Source of the DNA: Isoptericola sp042668085
GTDB taxonomy: Bacteria; Actinomycetota; Actinomycetes; Actinomycetales; Cellulomonadaceae
Direction of reading: 5' to 3'
Length of the DNA: 6,994 nucleotides
NCBI RefSeq assembly: GCF_042668085.1
Contig: NZ_JBHVBO010000205.1
Span: 1-6,994 of the forward strand
Shown here piece by piece: positions 1 to 6,994 of this stretch. How positions within the stretch are numbered: the first letter of the stretch is position 1; each line of letters begins with the position of its first letter. Under the pieces are notes generated by a model. It saw only the letters and a program-made list of their open reading frames with translations. It was not told where the DNA came from and did not search any database. The translations under genes and the position numbers were made by a program.

Positions 1-967
1 GGTCGGGGACCACCGTGAGCGACCCGGTGGCGGGCAGCGCGTTGGCGCCGCCACGGTCCGCGGGGGTGAGCGCGCGGGACGCGATGACGCTGCTCGCGAA
101 GTTCGCGTGGCACTCGGTGCAGTACCACTCGGGCGTGGGCACGGGCACCTCGAAGCCGCCGTAGACGACGTCCGGCTCGGCGTTCATCACGTCGTCCTGG
201 AACGTCATGCCCCACACGATCCGCTTGGTCTTGCCGCGCGCGCCGCAGCCGGGGCACTGCGGGCGCATCCGCGCCCGCTGCGACGCCACGGTGTGCGCGT
301 GCAGCAGGTCGTGGCACTGGCCGCACAGCAGGTGCACGTCGCGCACGAGCTGCTCGAGGGTGCGGCCGCCGGCGGTGGTGGTGCCGAGGCGGACTGCGCC
401 GTCGTCGTGCGCCTGCATGCGGTGCACGTCGACGAACCGCTCGCAGGTGGCGCAGCGCTCCTCGCGGCGCATCGACCAGCCCGTCACGGCGCGGTGGCCG
501 AGGATGCGCAGGGCGTGCACGTCGGGGGCCGTGGCGCCCGCGCCGCAGTCGCCCGGGTCCAGCGTGTGCACCGGGCCGCCGCGGAACTGCTCCGCGACGC
601 CGTCGAGCACCAGGCGGGCGTGCTCGGGCGGCAGCCAGCCGGACGTGCCCGTGTACGAGTCGGCGCCCTCGAACAGGTCGGCCCAGACGATCGGCCGGTC
701 CGGGCCGAACAGGTCGTCGCTCACCCAGCTCTCGCCGTCGCTGGCGCCCATGAGCTCGACGGCGGCGACGACGCCGGCGTCGCCGAGCACGGTGACGACC
801 ACGTCCCCCCGCTGCGGGCCGTCCGGGCCGGCCGGCAGCCGGTGCTCCGGCGAGCGGGTCGCGATCGCGACGGACTCCGTCAGCCAGTCGGCCGACCAGT
901 GCAGGTACACGGACGGCACGAGCCACGCGGGCAGCGCCGACAGGGAGGGGAGGGTCTCTCGGGTCAC
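1..967 (-). CDS. HNH-endonuclease-like protein with C-terminal zinc ribbon (3' end beyond window)
   Basis: This reading frame stays open for 322 codons from a GTG at 967 and runs off the left edge, so the C-terminus is missing. Residues 1-160 are a globular region I do not recognise. Residues 172-223 hold C172-x2-C175, H182, H187 and the block LLCGQCHDLLH (C215, C218, H219, H223). This is the spacing of a zinc-supported HNH/McrA-like nuclease fold. The Asn usually found before the 'LC..CH' block is not seen (VRDVHLLC), so catalysis is uncertain. Residues 238-286 form a second module: CPGCG, then K-x-IVWGM, a hydrophobic-Gly-Gly stretch, and WYCTEC. This resembles a short zinc ribbon found alone in many bacteria ('CPxCG...IVYGMP...WxCxxC'). 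No Shine-Dalgarno sequence precedes the GTG, but a TATGTT box lies six bases upstream, suggesting a leaderless start. The role is unknown; a nucleic-acid-binding or nuclease function is inferred. Confidence 0.75.
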   Translation of the reverse strand, partial: MTRETLPSLSALPAWLVPSVYLHWSADWLTESVAIATRSPEHRLPAGPDGPQRGDVVVTVLGDAGVVAAVELMGASDGESWVSDDLFGPDRPIVWADLFEGADSYTGTSGWLPPEHARLVLDGVAEQFRGGPVHTLDPGDCGAGATAPDVHALRILGHRAVTGWSMRREERCATCERFVDVHRMQAHDDGAVRLGTTTAGGRTLEQLVRDVHLLCGQCHDLLHAHTVASQRARMRPQCPGCGARGKTKRIVWGMTFQDDVMNAEPDVVYGGFEVPVPTPEWYCTECHANFASSVIASRALTPADRGGANALPATGSLTVVPD

Positions 968-973
968 CGGGAG

Positions 974-979
974 AACATA
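974..979 (-). promoter_or_regulatory. Candidate -10 box for a leaderless transcript of the HNH-like gene
   Basis: Read on the minus strand, TATGTT fits the actinobacterial -10 pattern TANNNT. It lies six bases before the GTG at 967, so transcription would begin at or near the start codon. No ribosome-binding site lies at normal distance from that GTG. No convincing -35 hexamer is visible. This is a short motif, so chance occurrence is possible. Confidence 0.4.
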
Positions 980-1127
980 TCGGGCGCCGACCCTCCGACA
1001 CCACGGGCGCGGTCGTTCCGGTGGCGACGTCCCCGCGCTAGGTTCCCAGCAGGCACGACGGCGTCGCCGCTCCGCACCGTGCACGACATCCGGTACCGCC
1101 GCCGCCCCGCCGACGAGCTTCTGCCGC

Positions 1128-1134
1128 GAGGAGG
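1128..1134 (+). promoter_or_regulatory. Ribosome-binding site of the DoxX-like gene
   Basis: GAGGAGG matches the anti-Shine-Dalgarno sequence and sits five bases before the ATG at 1140. It rules out the much longer reading frame that passes through this region from 207. Confidence 0.85.
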
Positions 1135-1139
1135 CACGG

Positions 1140-1505
1140 ATGAACATCGGACTGTGGGTCGCCGCCGGGCTGCTGGCCCTGCTCTACCTGGCGGTGGGCT
1201 TCGTCAAGCTGACCCGCAGCCGCGAGCGCCTGCGCGCATCCATGGGGTGGGTGGAGGACTTCCCGGTCCTCGTGGTGCGGCTCATCGGCCTCGCGGAGAT
1301 CGCGGGCGCGCTGGGGCTGGTCCTCCCGCTGGCCACCGACGTCCAGCCGTGGCTCACGCCGACGGCCGCGACCTGCCTCGCGGTGCTGCAGGCGCTGGCG
1401 ATCACGGTGCACGTCCGCCGCCGCGAGCTGGCGCAGCTGTGGGTCAACGTGCTCCTGCTGCTCGCCGCCGCCTTCGTCGCCGTCGGGCGGTTCGCCGGCT
1501 GGTAG
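1140..1505 (+). CDS. DoxX-like small integral membrane protein
   Basis: This 121-residue protein has four predicted membrane segments (about residues 4-22, 43-64, 73-90 and 100-117), the usual size and topology of DoxX/DoxX_2-like proteins. Family-like features include the first helix ending in GFVKL (residues 20-24), a charged loop (RSRERL), the second helix LIGLAEIAGALGLVLP (48-63), and a third helix ending ITVH followed by RRRE. The ATG at 1140 is well supported by a strong ribosome-binding site, GAGGAGG at 1128-1134, five bases upstream. Families of this type are linked to membrane redox or thiol stress functions in some actinobacteria, but the biochemical role here is unknown. The gene stands alone: the left neighbour is divergent and the right neighbour convergent, with only 21 bases to its stop. 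Confidence 0.85.
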   Translation: MNIGLWVAAGLLALLYLAVGFVKLTRSRERLRASMGWVEDFPVLVVRLIGLAEIAGALGLVLPLATDVQPWLTPTAATCLAVLQALAITVHVRRRELAQLWVNVLLLLAAAFVAVGRFAGW

Positions 1506-1526
1506 GGCGCCGGTGTCGGCGGCGGC

Positions 1527-1940
1527 TCAGCGCGTCCCCGCCCACTCCGCGTCGGTGAGCAGCCTCGACCGGATGAGGAAGCGCACCCCCTCCGGCGCCT
1601 CCACGCTGAACCCCGCGCCGCGGCCGGGGACGACGTCGATGGTCAGGTGCGTGTGCCGCCAGTACTCGAACTGGGCGCGGCTCATCCACACCGGCACGGT
1701 GAACTCCTCCCCCGTCGCGCCGGGCGCGTCGTCCGGCCCGTCGACGAGGCTCAGGTCCCCGAGGTGCACGTCGGCGTCGCCGAGCAGGAAGTCGCCGTCC
1801 GGGTAGCACATCGGGCTGGACCCGTCGCAGCACCCGCCGGACTGGTGGAACATCAGCTCGCCGTGCTGACGCCGCAGCCGGGCGAGCAGCCCGGCCGCGG
1901 CGTCGGTCACGGCGACGCGGGAGACCGCGTCGTCGCTCAT
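1527..1940 (-). CDS. DUF779 family protein
   Basis: This 137-residue protein is recognisable as DUF779 from the block HQSGGCCDGSSPMCY (residues 32-46), followed by a hydrophobic DFLLGDADVHLG stretch, FEYWRHTHLTIDVVPGRG (91-108), and a terminal FSVEAPEGVRFLIRSR (111-126). Three cysteines (C37, C38, C45) and His32, His96 and His98 are candidate metal or thiol ligands; the family has no established reaction that I can name. The full-length sequence matches the usual family size. The start codon ATG at 1940 lies six bases after GGGAG and only 20 bases after the stop of the aldehyde dehydrogenase gene, so the two are almost certainly co-transcribed. DUF779 genes commonly sit beside ExaC/AldB-type aldehyde dehydrogenases, suggesting a supporting role for that enzyme. 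That role is inference. Confidence 0.9.
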   Translation of the reverse strand: MSDDAVSRVAVTDAAAGLLARLRRQHGELMFHQSGGCCDGSSPMCYPDGDFLLGDADVHLGDLSLVDGPDDAPGATGEEFTVPVWMSRAQFEYWRHTHLTIDVVPGRGAGFSVEAPEGVRFLIRSRLLTDAEWAGTR

Positions 1941-1960
1941 CGTCCGCTCCCGTCGTCGGC

Positions 1961-3484
<1,524 letters not shown>

Positions 3485-3488
3485 GCTG

Positions 3489-3495
3489 CCTCCTC
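3489..3495 (-). promoter_or_regulatory. Ribosome-binding site of the aldehyde dehydrogenase gene
   Basis: On the minus strand the sequence reads GAGGAGG-cagc-ATG. It selects the ATG at 3484 over the in-frame GTG at 3499. Confidence 0.8.
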
Positions 3496-3501
3496 GCACG
3501 T

Positions 3502-3521
3502 GCGGCGCCTCGTCGCGCCGC
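3502..3521. repeat. Perfect 7-bp inverted repeat in the dehydrogenase leader
   Basis: GCGGCGC and GCGCCGC flank a six-base loop, and lie a few bases upstream of the ribosome-binding site on the minus strand. The hairpin could modulate leader structure or be an operator. It has no T-tract and is not a typical terminator. In DNA this GC-rich, such repeats also arise by chance. Confidence 0.35.
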
Positions 3522-3530
3522 GGTGCGGCG

Positions 3531-3536
3531 ACGGTA
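3531..3536 (-). promoter_or_regulatory. Candidate -10 box of the aldehyde dehydrogenase-DUF779 operon
   Basis: TACCGT on the minus strand fits TANNNT. It would start transcription about 40 bases before the ATG. The position 17 bases upstream has no TTGACA-like hexamer, so the promoter would be expected to need an activator. The tandem repeat at 3548-3567 lies where one would bind. Confidence 0.4.
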
Positions 3537-3547
3537 GGACGGCGAGG

Positions 3548-3567
3548 GTTGCAGCCCCGTTGCAGCC
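3548..3567 (-). repeat. Tandem 9-bp direct repeat, 11-bp period: candidate activator operator
   Basis: On the minus strand GGCTGCAAC occurs twice, at 3567-3559 and 3556-3548, separated by two G bases. The identical units repeat once per helical turn. The downstream copy ends 11 bases before the TACCGT box. SARP-family regulators are known to bind short direct repeats with 11-bp spacing just upstream of -10 boxes, and the gene upstream encodes a regulator with a SARP-like C-terminal half. Binding is inferred, not shown. Confidence 0.55.
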
Positions 3568-3586
3568 GGGCGCCGCCGGGCGGGCC

Positions 3587-4876
3587 TCACCGGGCGAGGT
3601 CGGCGTCCAGCAGCGCGATGCGGGCGCGGGCCCGCACGGCCTGCGGGCTGCCGGCGGGGGCCGCGGCGAGCAGGCGGGTCCAGGCGGCGTGGTCGTCGGC
3701 GCCGTCGGCGCCGCGCACCCAGGCGTCGAGGGCGTCGGGGTCGCCCGCGGCCAGGACGGCGGCGCGGACCTCGGCCGAGAGCTCCGCGCGCAGCCGCTCG
3801 ACGCCCGGCGCGACGGACCGCGGCAGCAGCGGGGCGTACGCGTCGACGGCGGCGCGCACGTCGCCGGTGGCGAGGGCCGCGCGGACGTCGTCCGCGTCGG
3901 TGCGCAGGGGGCGCGCGAGCCGGTAGGGCCGCGACCCGGCGAGCAGCGCGCCCACGACGTGCCGCAGCCGGGAGACCTCCGCCCGCACGGTGACGTCGGA
4001 CAGCTCACCGGGGTGCAGCAGCACCGCGAGCTCGTCGGCCGCCAGGCCGCGCGGGTGCTCCGCGAGCAGCAGCAGGATCTCGGCGTGCCGCAGCGACAGC
4101 GGCCGGTCCCCCGCGGGCACGCGCAGCACGGGGCGGCCGAGCACGCGGAGGTCGACGAGGGCCGGCCCGGCCGCGTGCGACGCCAGGTCCGACGCCGTGG
4201 CGGCCCGGGTCGCGAGCTCGCGCTCCACGGTGGCGACGGTGGCCTTCACGAGGGACAGCACGACGTGCGTCGCCGCGGCCCGCCGCCCGGTGACGTCGAG
4301 GACGCCGAGCACCCGCCCGGTGCGGGGGTCACGGACGGGCGCGGCGGCGCAGCTGAGCTCCTGGACGGGGCGGGCGTAGTGCTCGGCGCCGATCACCTGC
4401 ACGGCGCGGCGGGTCGCGAGCGCCGTCCCCGGCGCGTTGGTGCCCACGCTCTCCTCGCCCCAGACCGCGCCCTCGACGAAGCCCACCCGGTCGACGGTGC
4501 CGCGCAGGCGACGGTTCCCCTCCACCCACAGCAGCCGGCCGATCTCGTCGGAGACGGCGACGACCAGGCCGTCGTCGGCCGCGCCGTCGACCACGAGCTC
4601 GCGCACCACGGGCATCACGGCGGCGAGCGGGTGGGCGGTGCGGTAGGCGGCGAGCTCGGCGTCGGCGAGCGCGACCTGCGGGTGCGGGGTGTCCGGGTCG
4701 ACGCCGCTGCGCAGGGAGCGGCGCCAGGAGTCGGCGACGACGGGGTCGATGCCGCCGGGCGGCTCGCCCGTCCCGAGGAACCGCTCGTACGCGGCCCGCA
4801 CCGTGCGCGAGTCACGACGCACGCCTGCCGCGCGGGCCCCGTCCCCGCGCGCCACCGAGATGGCCGAGCGATCCAC
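3587..4876 (-). CDS. GAF-domain transcriptional regulator with SARP-like winged helix and BTAD-like C-terminus
   Basis: This is a 429-residue cytoplasmic regulator. Residues about 24-80 form a helical lead with ADSWRRSLRSGVDP, as at the N-terminus of AcoR-type regulators. Residues about 85-225 are a GAF sensor domain with the AcoR signature blocks: VAVSDEIGRLLWVEGN, VEGAVWGEESVGTNAPGTAL (134-153), EHY, and CAAAPVRDPRTGRVLGVLDVTG (176-197). No sigma-54 AAA+ domain follows. Instead residues about 240-322 read as a winged helix (LSLRHAEILLLLAEHPRGL, then VTVRAEVSRLRHVVG, ending SRPYRL). Residues 323-429 resemble the BTAD helical repeats of SARP regulators (DVRAALATGDVRAAVDAYAPLLP). The GTG start at 4876 follows GGGAGG with a five-base spacer. 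The gene lies directly upstream of, and in line with, the aldehyde dehydrogenase gene, so it is the likely activator of that operon. The ligand is unknown. Confidence 0.88.
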   Translation of the reverse strand: MDRSAISVARGDGARAAGVRRDSRTVRAAYERFLGTGEPPGGIDPVVADSWRRSLRSGVDPDTPHPQVALADAELAAYRTAHPLAAVMPVVRELVVDGAADDGLVVAVSDEIGRLLWVEGNRRLRGTVDRVGFVEGAVWGEESVGTNAPGTALATRRAVQVIGAEHYARPVQELSCAAAPVRDPRTGRVLGVLDVTGRRAAATHVVLSLVKATVATVERELATRAATASDLASHAAGPALVDLRVLGRPVLRVPAGDRPLSLRHAEILLLLAEHPRGLAADELAVLLHPGELSDVTVRAEVSRLRHVVGALLAGSRPYRLARPLRTDADDVRAALATGDVRAAVDAYAPLLPRSVAPGVERLRAELSAEVRAAVLAAGDPDALDAWVRGADGADDHAAWTRLLAAAPAGSPQAVRARARIALLDADLAR

Positions 4877-4881
4877 CGCGA

Positions 4882-4887
4882 CCTCCC
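4882..4887 (-). promoter_or_regulatory. Ribosome-binding site of the GAF regulator
   Basis: GGGAGG lies five bases before the GTG at 4876. It decides this start, since the open frame continues upstream for a long distance without a stop. Confidence 0.75.
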
Positions 4888-4914
4888 GACGTCGTCGTCC
4901 GGTGCGTGCCGGCC

Positions 4915-4935
4915 AGTCTAGGGGGCGGACCGCCC
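4915..4935 (-). promoter_or_regulatory. Candidate regulator promoter with adjacent GC palindrome
   Basis: TAGACT (minus strand, 4920-4915) fits TANNNT and would give the regulator gene a leader of about 30 bases. Two bases upstream of it is a perfect 6-bp inverted repeat, GGGCGG-A-CCGCCC (4923-4935). It occupies the spacer between the -10 box and the expected -35 position, where a bound protein would affect transcription. The divergent short-chain dehydrogenase gene starts 56 bases further on, so the site could serve both genes. No recognisable -35 is present. Confidence 0.35.
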
Positions 4936-4990
4936 AGCCACGGATCGCCAGACCCTGGATGACCTCGGGACGGTCCGGCACCGTGGAGCC

Positions 4991-5944
4991 ATGGCACGCA
5001 CCGAGCACGCCCCCACCGTCCCCGACCTCGCCCTGCCCGATCTGACCGGGCGGCGAGCGCTGGTCACCGGCGCGAGCGACGGCGTCGGCCTGCGGGTCGC
5101 GACCCGGCTCGCGGGGGCCGGGGCGGAGGTCCTCCTGCCCGTGCGGAACCCGCGCAAGGGCGAGGCGGCCGCCGAACGGATCCGCGCACGGCACCCGGAG
5201 GCGCGGCTCGTGCTGCACGAGCTCGACCTTGCCTCCCTGGCGTCGGTCGCCGCGCTGGGCGAGAAGCTCACGGCCGCGGGCGAGCCGATCCACCTGCTGG
5301 TCAACAACGCGGGCGTCATGACCCCGCCCGAGCGGCAGGTCACCGCCGACGGCTTCGAGCTGCAGCTCGGGACGAACCACCTCGGCCACTTCGCGCTGAC
5401 CGCCCACCTGCTGCCCCTGCTCCGGGCGGGCGGGGCCCGGGTCACGACGCAGTCGAGCGTCGCCGCCCGCCGTGGCGCGATCGGTTGGGACGACCCGAAC
5501 GCGGAGCGCCGCTACGACGGCCGCCGCTCCTACGCCCAGTCGAAGCTCGCGTGCGGGCTGTTCGGCCTCGAGCTCGCCCGCCGCAGCCGGGCCGCGGGCT
5601 GGGGCGTGACGAGCAACGTGTCGCACCCCGGGGTGGCGCCGACCAGCCTGCTGGCCGCACGCCCGGAGGTGGGCCGCGCCGGGGACACCCGGGACGTGCG
5701 CGTCATCCGCTGGCTCTCCGCGCGCGGCCTCGTCGTCGGGACCGCCGAGAGCGCAGCCCTCCCGGCGCTCCTCGCGGTCGCGTCGCCCGACGCGCGCGAC
5801 GGCGGCTTCTACGGCCCGCGGTGGCCGGGGCACCTGGGCGGCCCGCCCGGACCGCAGCGGCCCTGGGCCCCGCTGCGCCGCGCCGGCGACGCCGCGCGCC
5901 TGTGGGCGCTGTCGGAGGAGCTCACCGGGGTCGCGTTCGGCTGA
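4991..5944 (+). CDS. Short-chain dehydrogenase/reductase (retinol-dehydrogenase-like SDR)
   Basis: This 317-residue protein has a complete classical SDR core. The nucleotide-binding loop is TGASDGVG (26-33), a Rossmann fold follows, and the structural motif is NNAG (105-108). The catalytic tetrad is N129 (TNHLGHF), S155/S156 (TQSS), Y181 and K185 (YAQSK), followed by HPG (212-214). The C-terminal tail with FYGPRWPGHLGGPP (273-286) and LWALSEELTGV (304-314) is typical of actinobacterial proteins annotated as retinol-dehydrogenase-like oxidoreductases. It should interconvert an alcohol and a ketone or aldehyde with NAD(P). An Arg (R52, in VRNP) after the second strand suits NADPH, but this is a weak inference. 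The ATG at 4991 has only a GGAG two bases upstream, a poorly spaced ribosome site. It is divergent from the GAF regulator. A joint pathway with the aldehyde dehydrogenase is possible but unproven. Confidence 0.92.
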   Translation: MARTEHAPTVPDLALPDLTGRRALVTGASDGVGLRVATRLAGAGAEVLLPVRNPRKGEAAAERIRARHPEARLVLHELDLASLASVAALGEKLTAAGEPIHLLVNNAGVMTPPERQVTADGFELQLGTNHLGHFALTAHLLPLLRAGGARVTTQSSVAARRGAIGWDDPNAERRYDGRRSYAQSKLACGLFGLELARRSRAAGWGVTSNVSHPGVAPTSLLAARPEVGRAGDTRDVRVIRWLSARGLVVGTAESAALPALLAVASPDARDGGFYGPRWPGHLGGPPGPQRPWAPLRRAGDAARLWALSEELTGVAFG

Positions 5945-5961
5945 TCCGCAGGCCGGCCGTG

Positions 5962-6939
5962 TCAGTCGCGCAGCGCGAGGCGGCGGGCGAGCACCGCGCA
6001 GACGACGAGCTGGAGCTGGTGGAAGATGATCACCGGCACCGCGATGACGCCGGCCGCGGCGACGGGGAACAGCACGCTGGCCATGGGCAGGCCGGTGGCG
6101 AGGGACTTCTTGGACCCGCACATGAGCAGCGCGATCCGGTCCTCCGTCGGCAGCCGGAGCGCCGACCCGCCCCACCAGGTGAGGCCGAGCATCACCGCGA
6201 GGAACACCCCGCTCACCACGAGCAGCGCCACGATCGCCCAGCCGGAGGTGCCGGCCCAGACGCCCGCGGAGCTCGCCGCCGCGACGGCGGAGAACACCAC
6301 GATCAGGATCGTGCCGCGGTCGACCGACAGGGTGAGCCAGCGCCGCGCCCGGACCCGGTCGCCCACCCACGGCTGCAGCAGCTGGCCCGCGACGAACGGG
6401 AGCAGCAGCTGCAGCAGCACGGTCTGCAGCCCGTCGAGGCCGTGGCCGGCGGTGGCGCTCCCGCCCTCGGCGTCCGTCATGAGCCACAGCACCAGCAGCG
6501 GGGTGAGCACCATGCCGAGCACGTTGGACACCGTGGCGCCGCAGATCGCGCCCGCGACGTTGCCGCGCGCCACGGATGTGAACGCCACCGACGACTGCAC
6601 CGTGGACGGCAGCAGCGACAGGTAGAGCATCCCGGCGGCGAGCGGCGCGCCGACCAGCGGGGTGATCGCCCACGCGACGACGAGCCCGAGCACCGGGAAC
6701 AGCACGTACGTGGCGACGAGGATGCCGCCCTGCAGGCGCCAGTTGCGCAGCCCCGCCCACACCTCGCGCGTGGAGAGGCGCGCGCCGTAGACGAGGAACA
6801 GGATCGTCACCGCGACGTCGGCCGCGACGTCGACGACCCGCTGCACGCCCGGGCCGACGGGCACCACCAGCCCCAGCACCATCACGACGACCAGCGTGAC
6901 GACGAACGGATCCACCCAACGGCTCAGCACACGACGCAC
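5962..6939 (-). CDS. Bile acid:sodium symporter-superfamily transporter (YfeH/SLC10A7-like)
   Basis: This 325-residue protein has about nine to ten hydrophobic helices along its whole length, the usual size and shape for the SBF-like group that includes E. coli YfeH and human SLC10A7. Recognisable blocks are the N-terminal RWVDPF (7-12), LPSTVQSSVAFTSVARGN (110-127), GATVSNVLG (134-142), CGSKKSLATGLPMA (274-287), and PVIIFHQLQL (302-311). These are the conserved crossover regions that bind Na+ and substrate in this superfamily. The substrate is unknown. An ATG at 6984 is in frame but adds 15 polar, unconserved residues and has no good ribosome site. The GTG at 6939 places RWVDPF near the N-terminus, as in YfeH. 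A TACACT box six bases before it suggests a leaderless message. The gene converges with the SDR gene, with 17 bases between stops. Confidence 0.9.
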   Translation of the reverse strand: MRRVLSRWVDPFVVTLVVVMVLGLVVPVGPGVQRVVDVAADVAVTILFLVYGARLSTREVWAGLRNWRLQGGILVATYVLFPVLGLVVAWAITPLVGAPLAAGMLYLSLLPSTVQSSVAFTSVARGNVAGAICGATVSNVLGMVLTPLLVLWLMTDAEGGSATAGHGLDGLQTVLLQLLLPFVAGQLLQPWVGDRVRARRWLTLSVDRGTILIVVFSAVAAASSAGVWAGTSGWAIVALLVVSGVFLAVMLGLTWWGGSALRLPTEDRIALLMCGSKKSLATGLPMASVLFPVAAAGVIAVPVIIFHQLQLVVCAVLARRLALRD

Positions 6940-6945
6940 CGGGCG

Positions 6946-6951
6946 AGTGTA
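6946..6951 (-). promoter_or_regulatory. Candidate -10 box for a leaderless transporter transcript
   Basis: TACACT on the minus strand fits TANNNT and sits exactly six bases before the GTG at 6939, the same spacing as at the HNH-like gene. It lies inside the extra 15 codons of the longer ATG-started reading, arguing against that start. Confidence 0.45.
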
Positions 6952-6994
6952 GGGAGTCCGCGCGGCGGGCACCGGCCCGTCCATCGTCCGGGCC

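Larger units (their letters stand above)
968..1139. other. Divergent intergenic promoter region
   Basis: About 170 bases separate the divergent HNH-like and DoxX-like genes. The region must hold promoters for both. Besides the minus-strand TATGTT box, a TAGGTT at 1039-1044 on the plus strand fits TANNNT. A weak TTCCGG lies 17 bases upstream of it (1016-1021), which would give the DoxX-like gene a leader of roughly 90 bases. I see no strong inverted repeat, small RNA or further gene here. Confidence 0.4.

Noticed and set aside
964..978. Four-codon ORF (ATG TTC TCC CGG TGA) whose stop overlaps the GTG of the HNH-like gene, with GGAGGG 12 bases upstream
   Set aside because: It could suggest translational coupling from a mini-leader, but the ATG is part of the likely -10 box and the ribosome site is poorly spaced. 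A leaderless GTG is the simpler reading.
1506..1526. Possible bidirectional terminator between the DoxX-like and DUF779 genes
   Set aside because: Only a 4-bp stem (GCCG-gtgt-CGGC) is visible, with no T-tract.
107..1558. Plus-strand open frame of 483 codons over the left part
   Set aside because: It runs antisense to the HNH-like gene and out of frame with the DoxX-like gene, and its translation is low-complexity Arg/Ala/Gly/His-rich, typical of a shadow frame in GC-rich DNA.
5945..5961. GGCCGGCC palindrome (5951-5958) between the convergent SDR and transporter genes
   Set aside because: It has no loop and no T-tract, so it is not a convincing terminator; eight-base GC palindromes are common in such DNA.
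4877..6919. Minus-strand frame extending upstream of the GAF regulator to 6919
   Set aside because: The upstream part is antisense to the SDR gene and out of frame with the transporter, with shadow-type composition. A strong ribosome site sets the regulator start at 4876.

Overview
The window is uniformly very GC-rich, with G or C at almost every third codon position. It uses GTG starts freely, and two genes have starts that look leaderless (a TANNNT box six bases before the start codon). With the protein families present, this points to a high-GC actinomycete (Actinomycetota). The genus cannot be fixed from the sequence alone. Seven protein genes are supported. I see no tRNA, rRNA, CRISPR array, transposase or integrase, and no clear change in base composition.

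Left part (1-1505). A divergent pair lies here: a partial minus-strand gene for a protein with an HNH-nuclease-like Cys/His module followed by a separate four-cysteine zinc ribbon (running off the left edge), and a plus-strand gene for a small DoxX-like membrane protein. About 170 bases of promoter region separate them.

Centre (1527-4876, all minus strand). This is an aldehyde-oxidation cassette. It reads, in order of transcription: a GAF-domain regulator whose C-terminal half looks like a SARP-type winged helix plus BTAD-like helical region; an AldB/ExaC-type NAD+-dependent aldehyde dehydrogenase; and a DUF779 protein 20 bases after the dehydrogenase. The gap between regulator and dehydrogenase holds a perfect 9-bp direct repeat with an 11-bp period. 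It ends 11 bases before a TACCGT -10-like box. This resembles the layout of SARP-activated promoters and is the most interesting regulatory signal in the window. The likely logic is that the GAF domain senses a small molecule and the regulator activates the dehydrogenase-DUF779 pair. That is inference.

Right part (4991-6939). A short-chain dehydrogenase/reductase gene runs divergently from the regulator. It converges with a minus-strand transporter of the bile acid:sodium symporter superfamily (YfeH/SLC10A7-like). Neither has a demonstrable link to the cassette beyond position.

Overall this looks like ordinary chromosomal actinobacterial sequence with two parts worth follow-up: the GAF/SARP-like regulator with its tandem repeat, and the HNH-like plus zinc-ribbon protein. 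I found no strong evidence for a wholly new system.
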